This document shows positions 16,503-25,399 of a stretch of 64,000 nt of DNA, one piece after another. The notes below the pieces were generated by a model. It had not been told where the DNA came from and did no database searches. It saw nothing but the letters and a program-made list of their open reading frames with translations. The position numbers were made by a program, and so were the translations under genes. Origin of the DNA: Terrimesophilobacter sp963702165 (GTDB lineage: Bacteria > Actinomycetota > Actinomycetes > Actinomycetales > Microbacteriaceae); assembly GCA_963702165.1 (NCBI GenBank), contig OY969722.1, positions 1,302,001 to 1,366,000 on the forward strand, in the 5' to 3' direction. The stretch's first letter is position 1. The number at the start of each line of letters is the position of its first letter.

Positions 16503-18094
16503 ATGACCATCTTCCGCAGCTACGTTCAGCACCTCGCTCGAGGTGCTGCTGGCTGCTGCCGCCCGGATCGGCGCCGACGCGCCCGGTGCCCGAGCGCTCG
16601 GGGATAAGCAGTTGTTGGGCGCGCAGCGGTCGCTGGCGGAGGCCAAGCGCAGTCTTGATGCTTGCGCATCGGTGCTGGCCGGTGAGGTGGTACGGCGCTC
16701 ATCCGTTGATGCCGGGCTGGGTGGGTTGGCGCGGAAGGAGGGGTTCCGCACCCCCGAGGCGCTGATCCGCGGGGTGACCGGGTCCACTGCCCGGGAAGCC
16801 ACCACCCTGATCCGGGTCGGCAGCATGCTGAACGACGCCGAGCTGCTGCAGAATGCCGAGACCGCCGGGATCGACGACCCGGCGGGGCTGGCGTCGATGA
16901 TGACCGAACCGTGGCTTGCCGAAGTCGGCAAGGCGGTCGCCGGAGGGACCCTGTCGGTGGCCGGGGCCGAAGCAATCCGCACCGGACTCGGCAAACCCGG
17001 CCCCGGTGTCACGACCGAAGACTTGACCGCCGCCGCGACCCGGCTGGTGGAGAACGCGACCGGCACCGCCAGCGGCCCGTGGCACCAGCGTGGATGCCGA
17101 GCAGTTGCTGCGATTGGCCCGAGCCGCCCGCGACGACCTGGATGCCGCGGGGATCGTGGAGCGGGAGCGGCAGCGTCGGGCGTTGCGCTCGTTCCGGCGG
17201 TGGAAGCGCGATGACGGGATGACCCGCTACACCTGGGACCTCGACCCCGAGGGCGCCGCGCTCATCGATGACGTCTACGACAAACTCACCTCACCCCGAC
17301 GCGGCGGACCCCGCTTCACCAGCGGCCCCGAGCAGGAGCGCGCCGAACGAATCCTGGCCGATACCCGCAGCACCGAGCAGCTGGCCTCGGACGGGATGCT
17401 GGAGCTGATCCAGCTGGCCCTGGACACCGACCCGCAGAGCGTGGTCGGGGTGAACCGACCCGCGGTGCGGGTACTGGTGGCCGCCAAAGACCTGGAAGAG
17501 CGCACCGGTCGGGGCTGGATCGAGGGGCAGCCGTATCCGGTGTCGATGGCCACCGTGGAGCGCAACGTGTGCCTGAACGGGATCGAGCTGATCGTCTTCG
17601 ACGACCGCCCCATCCCCGTCTACCTGGGCCGGGAGCAGCGCTTCTTCAACCGGGCGCAACGCCGGCTGCTGGCCGCCCGCGACGGCGGCTGCGCCTGGCC
17701 CGGCTGCGAACGCACCCCGGAATGGGCAGAGGCCCACCACATCCGCTGGTGGGAACGCGACCGCGGGACAACCGACATCGACAACGGCATCCTCCTCTGC
17801 CGCCACCACCACCTGCTGCTGCACGACGAGGGCTGGGAGATCGAAGTCCGCCACCACGACCCCAGCGGGATCCAGTTCTGGCTCATCCCACCCCGGGAGA
17901 TCGACCCCACCCAGACCCCCAGGCCGATGCCATCGAAATCACCGGCGCTGCAACGACGCCCTCCGAACCGCAGAGCGACATCGGGCCACCTGAGACACCA
18001 CGGGAGAACTCTGCCCAACGGGGCGCCTTCGGTGGTCGAGCATGTTTTCGGCCGAAGCACGTATGACGGAAAATCGGAGCCAAACCCAAGGTGA
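16503..18094 (+). pseudogene. DUF222 / HNH endonuclease-domain protein, frameshifted
   Basis: The product of ~530 residues is split over three frames. ATG 16503 opens MTIFRS; homology moves to the next frame by ~16519 (TSLEVLLAAAARIGADAPGA) and runs through the DUF222 domain (RTPEALIRGVTGSTAREATTLI, GTLSVAGAEAIRTGL) to ~17080; it then continues in the third frame from ~17090 (VDAEQLLRLARAARDDLDAAG) to the C-terminal HNH domain (CAWPGCERTPEWAEAHHIRWW, DIDNGILLCRHHHLLLHDEGW). Both shifts are +1. DUF222/HNH genes are multicopy in Microbacteriaceae and often decay; their function is unsettled. The HNH motif itself is intact, so sequence error is also possible. Confidence 0.82.
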
Positions 18095-18101
18095 GCGCCG
18101 C

Positions 18102-18413
18102 ATGCTGACACGCATGACTGACGAGCTACTTGACGAGCGAACCACTACCGAAGCCTTCGGCAAGAGCAAGCGGAGCGCGGTACTGAATTCCGAGCTGGCG
18201 CGCTACTCCCGAGAGGGCTGGCGAGTCGAACACGTCGCGAACGGACAAGCCATCCTCTCCAAGAACAAGCGCATCGGCTGGTTCTGGAACATCGTCCTCA
18301 CGATCCTCACCTTCGGCCTCTGGCTCATCGTGGTGATCTACAAGGTGCTCAACCGCAAGAAGATCACCATGGTGATCACCGTAGATTCCAACGGAGTCAT
18401 TCACCGCGAGTGA
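18102..18413 (+). CDS. Small single-span membrane protein, unknown
   Basis: The 103-residue product (99 if ATG 18114 is used) has a charged cytoplasmic N-terminal half (SELARYSREGWRVEHVANGQAILSKNK), one long hydrophobic segment (IGWFWNIVLTILTFGLWLIVVIYKVL) and a short basic tail with a strand-like end ITMVITVDSNGVIHRE. For 18114, a -10-like CATGCT lies 7 nt upstream, suggesting leaderless translation; 18102 has only a weak AAGGTGAG. The SREGWRVEHVANGQAIL part resembles DUF-type tails of other small actinobacterial membrane proteins, but I cannot name a family. It converges with gatB, leaving 14 nt between the stops. Confidence 0.65.
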   Translation: MLTRMTDELLDERTTTEAFGKSKRSAVLNSELARYSREGWRVEHVANGQAILSKNKRIGWFWNIVLTILTFGLWLIVVIYKVLNRKKITMVITVDSNGVIHRE

Positions 18414-18427
18414 GCGGCGCCGAACCG

Positions 18428-19942
18428 CTACTGCTGTGCGCGTTCCAGGATCAGTTCGCGAACCCGAGCAGCATCCGCACTGCCCCGCATCGCCTTCATC
18501 ACCGCGCCGATGACCGCGCCGGCAGCTTGAACCTTGCCGTCACGAATCTTCTCCAGCACATCCGGCTGAGCCGCTAGCGCCTCATCGATCGCCGCAATCA
18601 GCGCACCATCGTCGGACACAACAGCCAAGCCACGCGCCTCGACGATCTCCTCCGGCGAGCCCTCACCGGCGATCACGCCCTCCAGCACCTGACGAGCCAG
18701 CCGGTCGGTGAGCGTTCCCGCCTCAACCAGGGCAACCAGCTCCGCGACCTGCTGTGGAGTCGCCAACGTCGACGCATCCACCCCGCGCTCGTTGGCGGTA
18801 CGACTCAACTCGCCCATCCACCACTTGCGTGCAGCTTGCGGAGCAGCTCCCGCCGCGACCGTCTCGCTGACCTCAACCAGCAGGCCGGCGTTCACGATTG
18901 CCTGGAAGTCGACATCGCTGAAGCCCCAGTCCGTCTTGAGTCGGCGGCGCATGAGCGCCGGCGACTCCGGCAGTCCTGCGCGCAGCTCCTCGATCAGCTC
19001 GAGCGACGGCTCCACCGGGAGCAGGTCCGGCTCCGGGAAGTACCGGTAGTCATCGGCATCGCTCTTCGGCCGGCCCGGCGAGGTTCGGCCGGTGTCCTCG
19101 TGCCAGTGACGGGTCTCCTGGATGATCGTCCCGCCCGCAGCGAGAATCGCCGCCTGCCGCTGAATCTCGTACCGCACCGCACGCTCAACGCTGCGCAGCG
19201 AGTTGACGTTCTTGGTCTCGGTGCGAGTACCGAGCTTCTCCTGCCCGCGCGGCCGCAGCGACACGTTGGCATCGCACCGCAGGTTGCCGCGCTCCATCCG
19301 GGCATCCGAGATGCCCAGCGCGCGCACGATGTCTCGGATGGTGGAGACGTACGCCTTCGCAAGCTGCGGCGCATCCGCCTCGGCACCGAAGATCGGCTTG
19401 GTCACGATCTCAACCAGCGGCACACCGGCACGGTTGTAGTCGACCAGAGAGTACTCAGCACCCTGGATGCGGCCGGTTGCGCCACCGACGTGGGTGAGCT
19501 TGCCTGCATCCTCCTCCATGTGGGCGCGTTCGATCGGCACCTGCACGAGACGACCGTCCTCGAGCTCCACCTCGACCGAGCCCTCGAACGCGATCGGCTC
19601 GTCGTACTGGCTGATCTGGTAGTTCTTCGCCAGGTCGGGGTAGAAGTAGTTCTTCCGCGCGAACCGGCTTGACGGTGCGATCGAACAGCCGAGCGCGAGG
19701 CCGAGGCTGATCGAATAGCGGACCGCCTGCCTGTTCACCACCGGCAGTGATCCCGGCAAGCCCAAATCCACCGGGGTGATGAGGGTGTTCGGCTCCGCAC
19801 CGTGGCCCTCATCGTTGGCCGGGTTCGGCGCATCCGAGAACATCTTCGTCTTGGTCGACAGCTCCACGTGCACCTCGAAGCCGAGAACCGGCTCGAACAG
19901 CTCGATCGCCTTGTCGAAGTCCATGAGCTCTGGCTTGGCCAT
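18428..19942 (-). CDS. gatB: Aspartyl/glutamyl-tRNA(Asn/Gln) amidotransferase subunit B
   Basis: GatB, 504 residues, starts at ATG 19942, preceded by GGAGGAG; its ATG overlaps the gatA stop by one base. The N-terminal cradle domain has FEPVLGFEVHVELSTKTKMFSDAPN, SRFARKNYFYPDLAKNYQISQYDEPI (the kinase-like region that activates the tRNA-bound carboxylate) and GNLRCDANVSLRP; the C-terminus is the YqeY-like tRNA-binding tail (VIGAVMKAMRGSAD). With GatA and GatC it converts Glu-tRNA(Gln) or Asp-tRNA(Asn) to the amide form. Complete, with the usual family length. It is the last gene of the gatCAB operon. Confidence 0.97.
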   Translation of the reverse strand: MAKPELMDFDKAIELFEPVLGFEVHVELSTKTKMFSDAPNPANDEGHGAEPNTLITPVDLGLPGSLPVVNRQAVRYSISLGLALGCSIAPSSRFARKNYFYPDLAKNYQISQYDEPIAFEGSVEVELEDGRLVQVPIERAHMEEDAGKLTHVGGATGRIQGAEYSLVDYNRAGVPLVEIVTKPIFGAEADAPQLAKAYVSTIRDIVRALGISDARMERGNLRCDANVSLRPRGQEKLGTRTETKNVNSLRSVERAVRYEIQRQAAILAAGGTIIQETRHWHEDTGRTSPGRPKSDADDYRYFPEPDLLPVEPSLELIEELRAGLPESPALMRRRLKTDWGFSDVDFQAIVNAGLLVEVSETVAAGAAPQAARKWWMGELSRTANERGVDASTLATPQQVAELVALVEAGTLTDRLARQVLEGVIAGEGSPEEIVEARGLAVVSDDGALIAAIDEALAAQPDVLEKIRDGKVQAAGAVIGAVMKAMRGSADAARVRELILERAQQ

Positions 19943-21465
19943 CAGTTGTCTCCTCCGACGAGCGCGGGCACTTTGCTGAGGATGCTGTGTCCCCACGACT
20001 GCTCAAGCAACGCCTCGACCGCCGCACCGACCTCGTAGAGGCGGGCATCAGCACGCGCTGGCGCCATCAGCTGGAGACCGGTCGGAAGACCATCCTCCGG
20101 GGCCAGCCCCATCGGGACGCTCATCCCGGGAACGCCGGCGAGGTTGGCGGGGATCGTCGTCACGTCGTTCAGGTACATCGCGAGCGGATCCTCGAGCTTC
20201 TCCCCCAGCTTGAACGCGGTCGTCGGGGCCGCGGGCGACACCAGCACATCGGCCTGCTCGAAAGCAGACGCGAAGTCGCGCTGGATGAGCGTGCGCACCT
20301 TCTGCGCACTGCCGTAGTAGGCGTCGTAGTAGCCGGCGCTCAGCGCATAGGTGCCGAGGATGACCCGGCGCTTGACCTCCGGGCCGAAGCCGAGTTCACG
20401 TGTTGCAGCCATGACGTCCTCGACCGTGCCACCACCGGGCGGCGTGACACGCATGCCGAACCGAACACTGTCGAACTTCGCGAGGTTGCTCGATGCCTCC
20501 GCCGGCAGGATCAGGTAGTAGGCAGCGATCGCGTAGGTGAAGTGCGGGGCGGAGACCTCGACGATCTGCGCGCCGGCCTTCTCCATCACCTCGAGCGCCT
20601 GAGCGAACCGCTCACTGACGCCCTGCTGGAAGCCGTCGCCACCGAGTTCCTTCACAACGCCGACACGGACGCCGTCAAGCGAACCGGATGCTGCACCGCG
20701 CCGAGCCGCGTCGGCGAACGATGGCCAAGCATCCGGGATCGACGTGGAGTCGCGGGGATCGTGACCGCCGATGACGTCATGCAGCAGCGCGGCGTCGAGC
20801 ACAGTGCGCGTGACCGGGCCGACCTGGTCCAGCGACGATGCGAGCGCGATCGCCCCGTAGCGCGACACACCACCGTAGGTGGGCTTCATGCCGACCGTGC
20901 CAGTGACTGCTCCCGGCTGACGGATGGAGCCACCCGTGTCACTGCCCAGTGCGAGCGGCGCCTGGAAGGCGGCGATCGCCGCGGCCGAGCCACCGCCGGA
21001 ACCACCGGGGATCCGGTCGAGGTCCCACGGGTTGCGGGTCGGGCCGTACGCAGAGTGCTCGGTGGAGGAGCCCATCGCGAACTCGTCCATGTTGGTCTTG
21101 CCAAGCGGCACCAGGCGCGCCTGACGGAGTCGCGCGACGACGGTGGCGTCGTACGGCGGCACCCAGCCCTCAAGGATGCGGGAACCGGCGGTCGTCGGCA
21201 TGTCCTGCGTGCACAGCACGTCCTTGATGGCGATCGGCACCCCCGCGAGCGGTCCGAGCTTCTCTCCCGCGGCGCGGTCGCTGTCCACCTTCGCCGCGGT
21301 GTCCAGGGCGTCCTTGGAGATGTGCAGGAACGAGTTCACGCGAGGCTCGACCGCCTCGATGCGGTCGAGATAGGCCTGGGTCGCCTCGACCGAGCTGAGG
21401 TCGCCCGCGGTGAGCTTCTCCGCCAGCTGCGCGGCGGTGAGCCGAATGATGTCGCCCGCGCTCAC
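19942..21465 (-). CDS. gatA: Aspartyl/glutamyl-tRNA(Asn/Gln) amidotransferase subunit A
   Basis: A 507-residue amidase-signature enzyme. The Ser-cisSer-Lys triad is intact: K81 (IAIKDVL), S156 (PGGSGGGSAAA) and S180 (GSDTGGSIRQPG). It releases ammonia from glutamine for the GatB reaction. The start overlaps the gatC stop by 4 nt (ATGA), and its stop overlaps the gatB start by 1 nt, so the three are translationally coupled. Length and motifs are typical; nothing unusual is seen. Confidence 0.97.
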   Translation of the reverse strand: MSAGDIIRLTAAQLAEKLTAGDLSSVEATQAYLDRIEAVEPRVNSFLHISKDALDTAAKVDSDRAAGEKLGPLAGVPIAIKDVLCTQDMPTTAGSRILEGWVPPYDATVVARLRQARLVPLGKTNMDEFAMGSSTEHSAYGPTRNPWDLDRIPGGSGGGSAAAIAAFQAPLALGSDTGGSIRQPGAVTGTVGMKPTYGGVSRYGAIALASSLDQVGPVTRTVLDAALLHDVIGGHDPRDSTSIPDAWPSFADAARRGAASGSLDGVRVGVVKELGGDGFQQGVSERFAQALEVMEKAGAQIVEVSAPHFTYAIAAYYLILPAEASSNLAKFDSVRFGMRVTPPGGGTVEDVMAATRELGFGPEVKRRVILGTYALSAGYYDAYYGSAQKVRTLIQRDFASAFEQADVLVSPAAPTTAFKLGEKLEDPLAMYLNDVTTIPANLAGVPGMSVPMGLAPEDGLPTGLQLMAPARADARLYEVGAAVEALLEQSWGHSILSKVPALVGGDN

Positions 21466-21764
21466 TGTTCCTCCCCCAGGATCGCCGAAACACGGAACCG
21501 GCTGCCGTCGTGCTCCGGTGCGCCCGCGATCGCCTGCTCGGTGCTGAGCGTCTCGCCGACGACATCCTCCCGGAAGACATTCGACATCGGGATCGGATGC
21601 GATGTCGCGGGGACATCCGGCGTCGCGACCTGCGAAACGGTGGCGATGGAGTCGATGATGACGCCGAGTTCGCCGGTCAGCTTCTCGATCTCTTCAGTGG
21701 TGAGGGCGATCCGAGCCAGGTTCGCGAGGTGCGCCACCTGCTCGGTAGTGATTTCAGACACCAC
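21462..21764 (-). CDS. gatC: Aspartyl/glutamyl-tRNA(Asn/Gln) amidotransferase subunit C
   Basis: This small protein (about 100 residues) has the GatC pattern ITTEQVAHLANLARIALTTEEIEKLTGEL and a C-terminal FREDVVGETLSTEQAIAGAPEHDGSRFRVSAIL. It acts as the linker that stabilises the GatA-GatB complex. It starts with GTG at 21764 or 21761; both codons are adjacent and cannot be separated from the sequence. It is the first gene of gatCAB. Confidence 0.95.
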   Translation of the reverse strand: MVSEITTEQVAHLANLARIALTTEEIEKLTGELGVIIDSIATVSQVATPDVPATSHPIPMSNVFREDVVGETLSTEQAIAGAPEHDGSRFRVSAILGEEQ

Positions 21765-21807
21765 ACGATTCTATTCGCGTGGCACACGACGCCGAGACCG
21801 GACCAGA

Positions 21808-23199
21808 TCAGCGGCTGGCGAGGATCCGCTTGCCTGGCGTCTCCCTCGGCTCGCCGCCGACCGAAACGAGGTCGGCGCGATCGATACCGATGAGTGCGAG
21901 ATTGCGCACCGACTCACTGCCGGGCGTGAAGTATTCGTTGTGCCCGTGCGAGCCGGTCAGCATCGCCCGGGTGATGGCATCGACGCCCCCAGCGACGCTC
22001 ATCGACTTGGCGCCGTAGCCCGGGGCGCCGGGGTCACTGCCATAGAACGCCGTGTTCACGACCGGGTCACCGGATGCCTCGCCCACGAAGACCTTGCCGT
22101 CGCGAACCGCGAGGTCTGCGACGGACTGCGCGGCACTGCCCGGCGAACCGACCATGGCAAGCGCATCGATCTGCAACCCGCTGTCCTGCAGCGCGATCAT
22201 CGCCGCCGTCGAGCCGTAGGAGTGCGCGAGCACCGCCACATGCGGTTGGTCGCCTTCGCGAATGCTCTGAAGCCCGTCGAGTGCGTTGGCGAGGAAGATC
22301 GCGCCCTCCTCGGCCAGGTTGAGGGAGCCGATGTTGAGCAGGTGCGGCGTCTGATAGCCGATCCACGCAACCGTCGCGACGGTGCTGCGCTCGTGTCCCG
22401 ACTTGCCCTCGAGCCGGTCCAGCCAGCGGTTCTGCTCCTCATAGACCACCGTTGCAGTATCGGCCCAGTCGCCGACCTGCCCATCGATGGTGAAGAACAT
22501 GCCGGGGATCAGGTAGCTCACGTAATCGGCGGTCGTCACGTCGCCGACCGCGATGGCCGCGCGGCCCGGCCATTGGGTGTCCAGGGTCACGAGCGTGCGG
22601 GGCGGCTCGCCGGCATCCGTTCGCAACGCCTTCGCGATCTCCTCCAGCATGTGAAGCGTGCCGTCCACCGCGACTGCGACGCCGCGGCCGACCCCGGAGG
22701 CGAGCTGCGTCTCGAGCGCGGCGATCTGCTGGCTGAGGAACCGGCGATTGGCCATATCACGGACGGAGAGGTCGATGCCGTCCAGGTTGCCGACCAGCTG
22801 CGGAGCCGCCGCCATCAGGTCGAACCGCGCCGACGTGTCAAGGCCAGCCCACCAGGATGCGACGTCACGTGCGGTCGGCGGACGCAGGACCAGGTCGGCG
22901 ATCAACTGCGGATTCCGGGCGACGAAGCTCTCCAGGCGTTCACGCGGCAGTGCCGCCAGCCGGCCGAGTACCGCGGTCGGCGCGGCGCCCGCGCTCTCGC
23001 GCGTCCCGTCAGCGAAGGGAACCGGGATGAGCGGGGCGGGCGCGAAATCCACCTGACGAGCACGCGTGTCCGGGCCGACCGCAATGGCACCCGCCGTTGC
23101 AACGACGCTGATTTCCGGCATGGCAGTGGACTCGCCCACTCCGCCAAGCGAAACGGTAGTGGCGAGCATTGCCAGCTCCCACAGCAAGTCGGGCCCCAT
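21808..23199 (-). CDS. DUF1023 alpha/beta-hydrolase
   Basis: The 463-residue protein has the DUF1023 layout: a helical N-terminal part with VASWWAGL (about 113-120) and a C-terminal alpha/beta-hydrolase domain with the nucleophile elbow VAVLAHSYGSTAA (Ser ~327), preceded by VATVAWIGYQTP and followed by DALAMVGSPGSAA and the Asp/His region near GSDPGAPGYG and GSHGHNEYF. DUF1023 hydrolases are typical of actinobacteria; substrates are unknown. There is no clear signal peptide, although the N-terminus is mildly hydrophobic. It sits 43 nt upstream of gatC on the same strand but ends before it, so cotranscription with gatCAB is possible. Confidence 0.85.
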   Translation of the reverse strand: MGPDLLWELAMLATTVSLGGVGESTAMPEISVVATAGAIAVGPDTRARQVDFAPAPLIPVPFADGTRESAGAAPTAVLGRLAALPRERLESFVARNPQLIADLVLRPPTARDVASWWAGLDTSARFDLMAAAPQLVGNLDGIDLSVRDMANRRFLSQQIAALETQLASGVGRGVAVAVDGTLHMLEEIAKALRTDAGEPPRTLVTLDTQWPGRAAIAVGDVTTADYVSYLIPGMFFTIDGQVGDWADTATVVYEEQNRWLDRLEGKSGHERSTVATVAWIGYQTPHLLNIGSLNLAEEGAIFLANALDGLQSIREGDQPHVAVLAHSYGSTAAMIALQDSGLQIDALAMVGSPGSAAQSVADLAVRDGKVFVGEASGDPVVNTAFYGSDPGAPGYGAKSMSVAGGVDAITRAMLTGSHGHNEYFTPGSESVRNLALIGIDRADLVSVGGEPRETPGKRILASR

Positions 23200-23260
23200 C
23201 CAATCGTTCGCCTCAGCGAAACGCTATCGAGTGGCGGCAAGCGTCGAACCACCTCGATAA

Positions 23261-23300
23261 CCCCCATAGTAGGGGGAAACTTGTGTAAAACTAACAAGTT
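23261..23300. promoter_or_regulatory. Two inverted repeats upstream of the DUF1023 gene
   Basis: CCCCC (23261-23265) pairs with GGGGG (23272-23276), and AACTTGT (23278-23284) with ACAAGTT (23294-23300). They lie 60-100 nt from the DUF1023 hydrolase start in a locally AT-rich patch, so they could be an operator or part of its promoter. No regulator can be assigned. Confidence 0.35.
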
Positions 23301-23419
23301 CTGGTGAACGAATCGGGAACCCAGTTGTGGGAGCCGGTCACCCCTCTCTGGCTCACAGCGGCCAGTCGCGTCCTCCAGTCGGTTGAACTAGTCAGACGCA
23401 CAAGCGGAGAATGTGCCCG

Positions 23420-25171
23420 TCAGACGAGCCAGACGGTGGTGTCCGGCGGCAGTGTGCCATCGTCGACAGCGGCTGACTGCAGCACGATGCGTGTGCCCGG
23501 TCCGTCTCCGGCTGGAAGCTGTACCGGTTCGGTTCCCGTGTTGGCGATCACCGTCACCCTCGAGTTCCGGAACGCGATCGCCTCTGAGCCGTAGCCCTCG
23601 AGCCACTCGAGCGCTCCGTTGCCGAGGTCGTGCTCGGCACGCAGCGCAAGTGCGCGCTTGTACAGCTCGAGCGTCGAGTCCGGAACGCCCTCCTGGCGGT
23701 CCCGCGCGAACTGACTCCAGTTCTCCGGCTGGGGCAACCAGCTGCGCCCGGTGTCGTTGAAGCCGAACGCCGGGGCTTCGGCCTCCCAGGGGATCGGCAC
23801 GCGGCATCCGTCCCGCCCGTACTTCTCGCCGTTGGTGCGGAACCAGGTCGGATCCTGACGCGATTCGTCCGGCAGGTGGATGGCCTCAGGGAGGCCGAGC
23901 TCCTCGCCCTGGTAGACGTACGCGCTTCCCGGCAACGCAAGCATCAGCGCACTGGCCGCTCGCGCCCTGGTGAGCCCGAGGTCTGGGTCCGGATGCTCCG
24001 GTGAGTTCGGGCCGATTCCGGCGCCCTGCGGGTTCAGCTCCGGCGTCAGTACGAGGCGGGTGGCGTGGCGGATGACGTCATGGTTCGACAGCACCCAGGT
24101 GCTGGGCGCACCGACGCTCGAGAACGCGTCAAGCGACGCGTCGACAACGCGACGGATGGCATCCGCATTCCATGGCGTCTCGAGGTAGGCGAAGTTGAAC
24201 GCCTGGTGCATCTCGTCTTCTCGCACCCACTGCGCGAGCTTGCGCGGCGGGTCTACCCACGCCTCGGCGACGAGCACGCGGTCGCCCTCGTACTCGTCGA
24301 GCACTTCGCGCCACTCGCGGTTGATCTCGTGCACACCGTCCTGCGCCCAGTACGGCGGGGTGGGAAGCTCTGGTCGGTCGGATGCGGCCTCGTTCATGCC
24401 GGATGCGTCGAGCGCGCCGGACGCGAGTGCGTCGTCCAGCCCGGCCGAGCCGCCCATGCTCCCGGCGTTCGCGGGTGGCGTGTAGTCGGGCATTCCGGCT
24501 GCCTTCACCATGCCGTGCGCGACATCGACACGGAATCCGTCGACTCCGCGATCGAGCCAGAAGCGCAGGATGTCCGTGAACTGCTCACGCACCCACGGGT
24601 TCTCCCAGTTGAGGTCGGGCTGGGACGAGTCGAACAGGTGGAGGTACCACTGGCCGGGTTTGCCGCTCTCATCGGTGATGCGCGACCAGGCCGGCCCGCC
24701 GAACACCGACTCCCAGTTGTTGGGCGCCTCGTCGCCGCCCGGGCCCTTGCCGTCGCGAAAGATGTAGCGCGCGCGTTCCTCGCTGCCCTCTGGTGCGCGA
24801 ATCGCCGCCTGGAACCAGCGGTGCTGGTCCGAGGAGTGATTCGGCACGAGGTCGACGATGACCTTTAGTGAGAGCTCGTGCGCACGCGCCATGAGGGTGT
24901 CGAAGTCGGCGAGAGTGCCGAACCTCGGGTCGACGTCGCAATAGTCGGCGACGTCATACCCGGCGTCGTTCTGCGGCGACGTGTAGAACGGCGAGAGCCA
25001 GACCGCATCCACCCCGAGCTCCGCGAGCGCGTCGAGCCTCCGGGTGATTCCGGCGAGGTCGCCCATCCCGTCGCCGTCGGCATCCGCGAAGGAGCGAGGG
25101 TAGACCTGATAGATGACGGCGCTGCGCCACCACTCGGAGTGAGTGGCAGAAGAGGGGTTCTGGACTGACAT
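23420..25171 (-). CDS. GH13 alpha-glucosidase (oligo-1,6/alpha-1,4-glucosidase type)
   Basis: A 583-residue cytoplasmic glycoside hydrolase of family 13. The four GH13 regions are present: DLVPNHSSDQH (N111, H112), GVDGFRVDVAHG (nucleophile D216), VAEAW (acid/base E303) and LSNHDVIRH (D365). The Asp-Val-Pro-Asn-His form of region I fits alpha-glucosidases. It would hydrolyse maltose and short alpha-glucans imported by the divergent ABC transporter. The start is ATG 25171 because TAGGGT at 25179-25184 (minus strand) ends 7 nt before it, giving a leaderless transcript; an earlier in-frame TTG is less likely. A LacI-type operator overlaps the promoter. Confidence 0.94.
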   Translation of the reverse strand: MSVQNPSSATHSEWWRSAVIYQVYPRSFADADGDGMGDLAGITRRLDALAELGVDAVWLSPFYTSPQNDAGYDVADYCDVDPRFGTLADFDTLMARAHELSLKVIVDLVPNHSSDQHRWFQAAIRAPEGSEERARYIFRDGKGPGGDEAPNNWESVFGGPAWSRITDESGKPGQWYLHLFDSSQPDLNWENPWVREQFTDILRFWLDRGVDGFRVDVAHGMVKAAGMPDYTPPANAGSMGGSAGLDDALASGALDASGMNEAASDRPELPTPPYWAQDGVHEINREWREVLDEYEGDRVLVAEAWVDPPRKLAQWVREDEMHQAFNFAYLETPWNADAIRRVVDASLDAFSSVGAPSTWVLSNHDVIRHATRLVLTPELNPQGAGIGPNSPEHPDPDLGLTRARAASALMLALPGSAYVYQGEELGLPEAIHLPDESRQDPTWFRTNGEKYGRDGCRVPIPWEAEAPAFGFNDTGRSWLPQPENWSQFARDRQEGVPDSTLELYKRALALRAEHDLGNGALEWLEGYGSEAIAFRNSRVTVIANTGTEPVQLPAGDGPGTRIVLQSAAVDDGTLPPDTTVWLV

Positions 25172-25193
25172 AGCCAAAACCCTACGTCACATC

Positions 25194-25207
25194 TGTAAGC
25201 GTTTGCA
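25194..25207. promoter_or_regulatory. LacI-family operator O1 (GH13 promoter)
   Basis: TGTAAGCGTTTGCA fits the LacI/GalR-family consensus TGnAAnCGnTnnCA at every fixed position. It lies just upstream of the GH13 gene's -10 (25179-25184), over its -35/spacer, where a repressor would block transcription. A second match is at 25272-25285. Confidence 0.75.
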
Positions 25208-25242
25208 CTCCATGGTCAGGGGGCATTCAGCGGCGAGGACAG

Positions 25243-25271
25243 TTGGCAAACGGCACAATTCAGAGTATGAA
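25243..25271 (+). promoter_or_regulatory. Promoter of the malEFG-type operon
   Basis: TTGGCA (25243-25248), a 17-nt spacer and TATGAA (25266-25271) form a near-consensus promoter pointing to the transporter genes. The predicted start near 25278 lies inside the second LacI-type operator, leaving a leader of about 120 nt before malE. Confidence 0.65.
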
Positions 25272-25285
25272 TGGAACCGCTTGCA
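25272..25285. promoter_or_regulatory. LacI-family operator O2 (transporter promoter)
   Basis: TGGAACCGCTTGCA matches TGnAAnCGnTnnCA at every fixed position and directly follows the -10 hexamer, over the transcription start. Together with O1, 78 bp away, it suggests joint control of the glucosidase and transporter by one LacI-type regulator, whose gene is not in this window. Confidence 0.72.
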
Positions 25286-25355
25286 CCATGCGGGCGACGC
25301 AAGAGAATGTCCTCTCCAGCTCACGCGGACACAGCAATCACTGTCCGGCCTCAAC

Positions 25356-25382
25356 GTGCGTACAGGGAGGACCCTGACGCAC
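25356..25382 (+). promoter_or_regulatory. Hairpin in the malE leader
   Basis: GTGCGT-A-CAGGG (25356-25367) pairs with CCCTG-ACGCAC (25372-25382) around the loop AGGA, an 11-bp stem with one bulged A. It ends shortly before the ribosome site AAAGGTGA and so could affect translation or mRNA stability. Confidence 0.4.
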
Positions 25383-25399
25383 ACGAAAGGTGACCACCA

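Noticed and set aside
19987..23307. A 1,106-codon plus-strand open frame
   Set aside because: It is antisense to gatA, gatC and the DUF1023 gene, which have clear homology; high GC content creates such long shadows.
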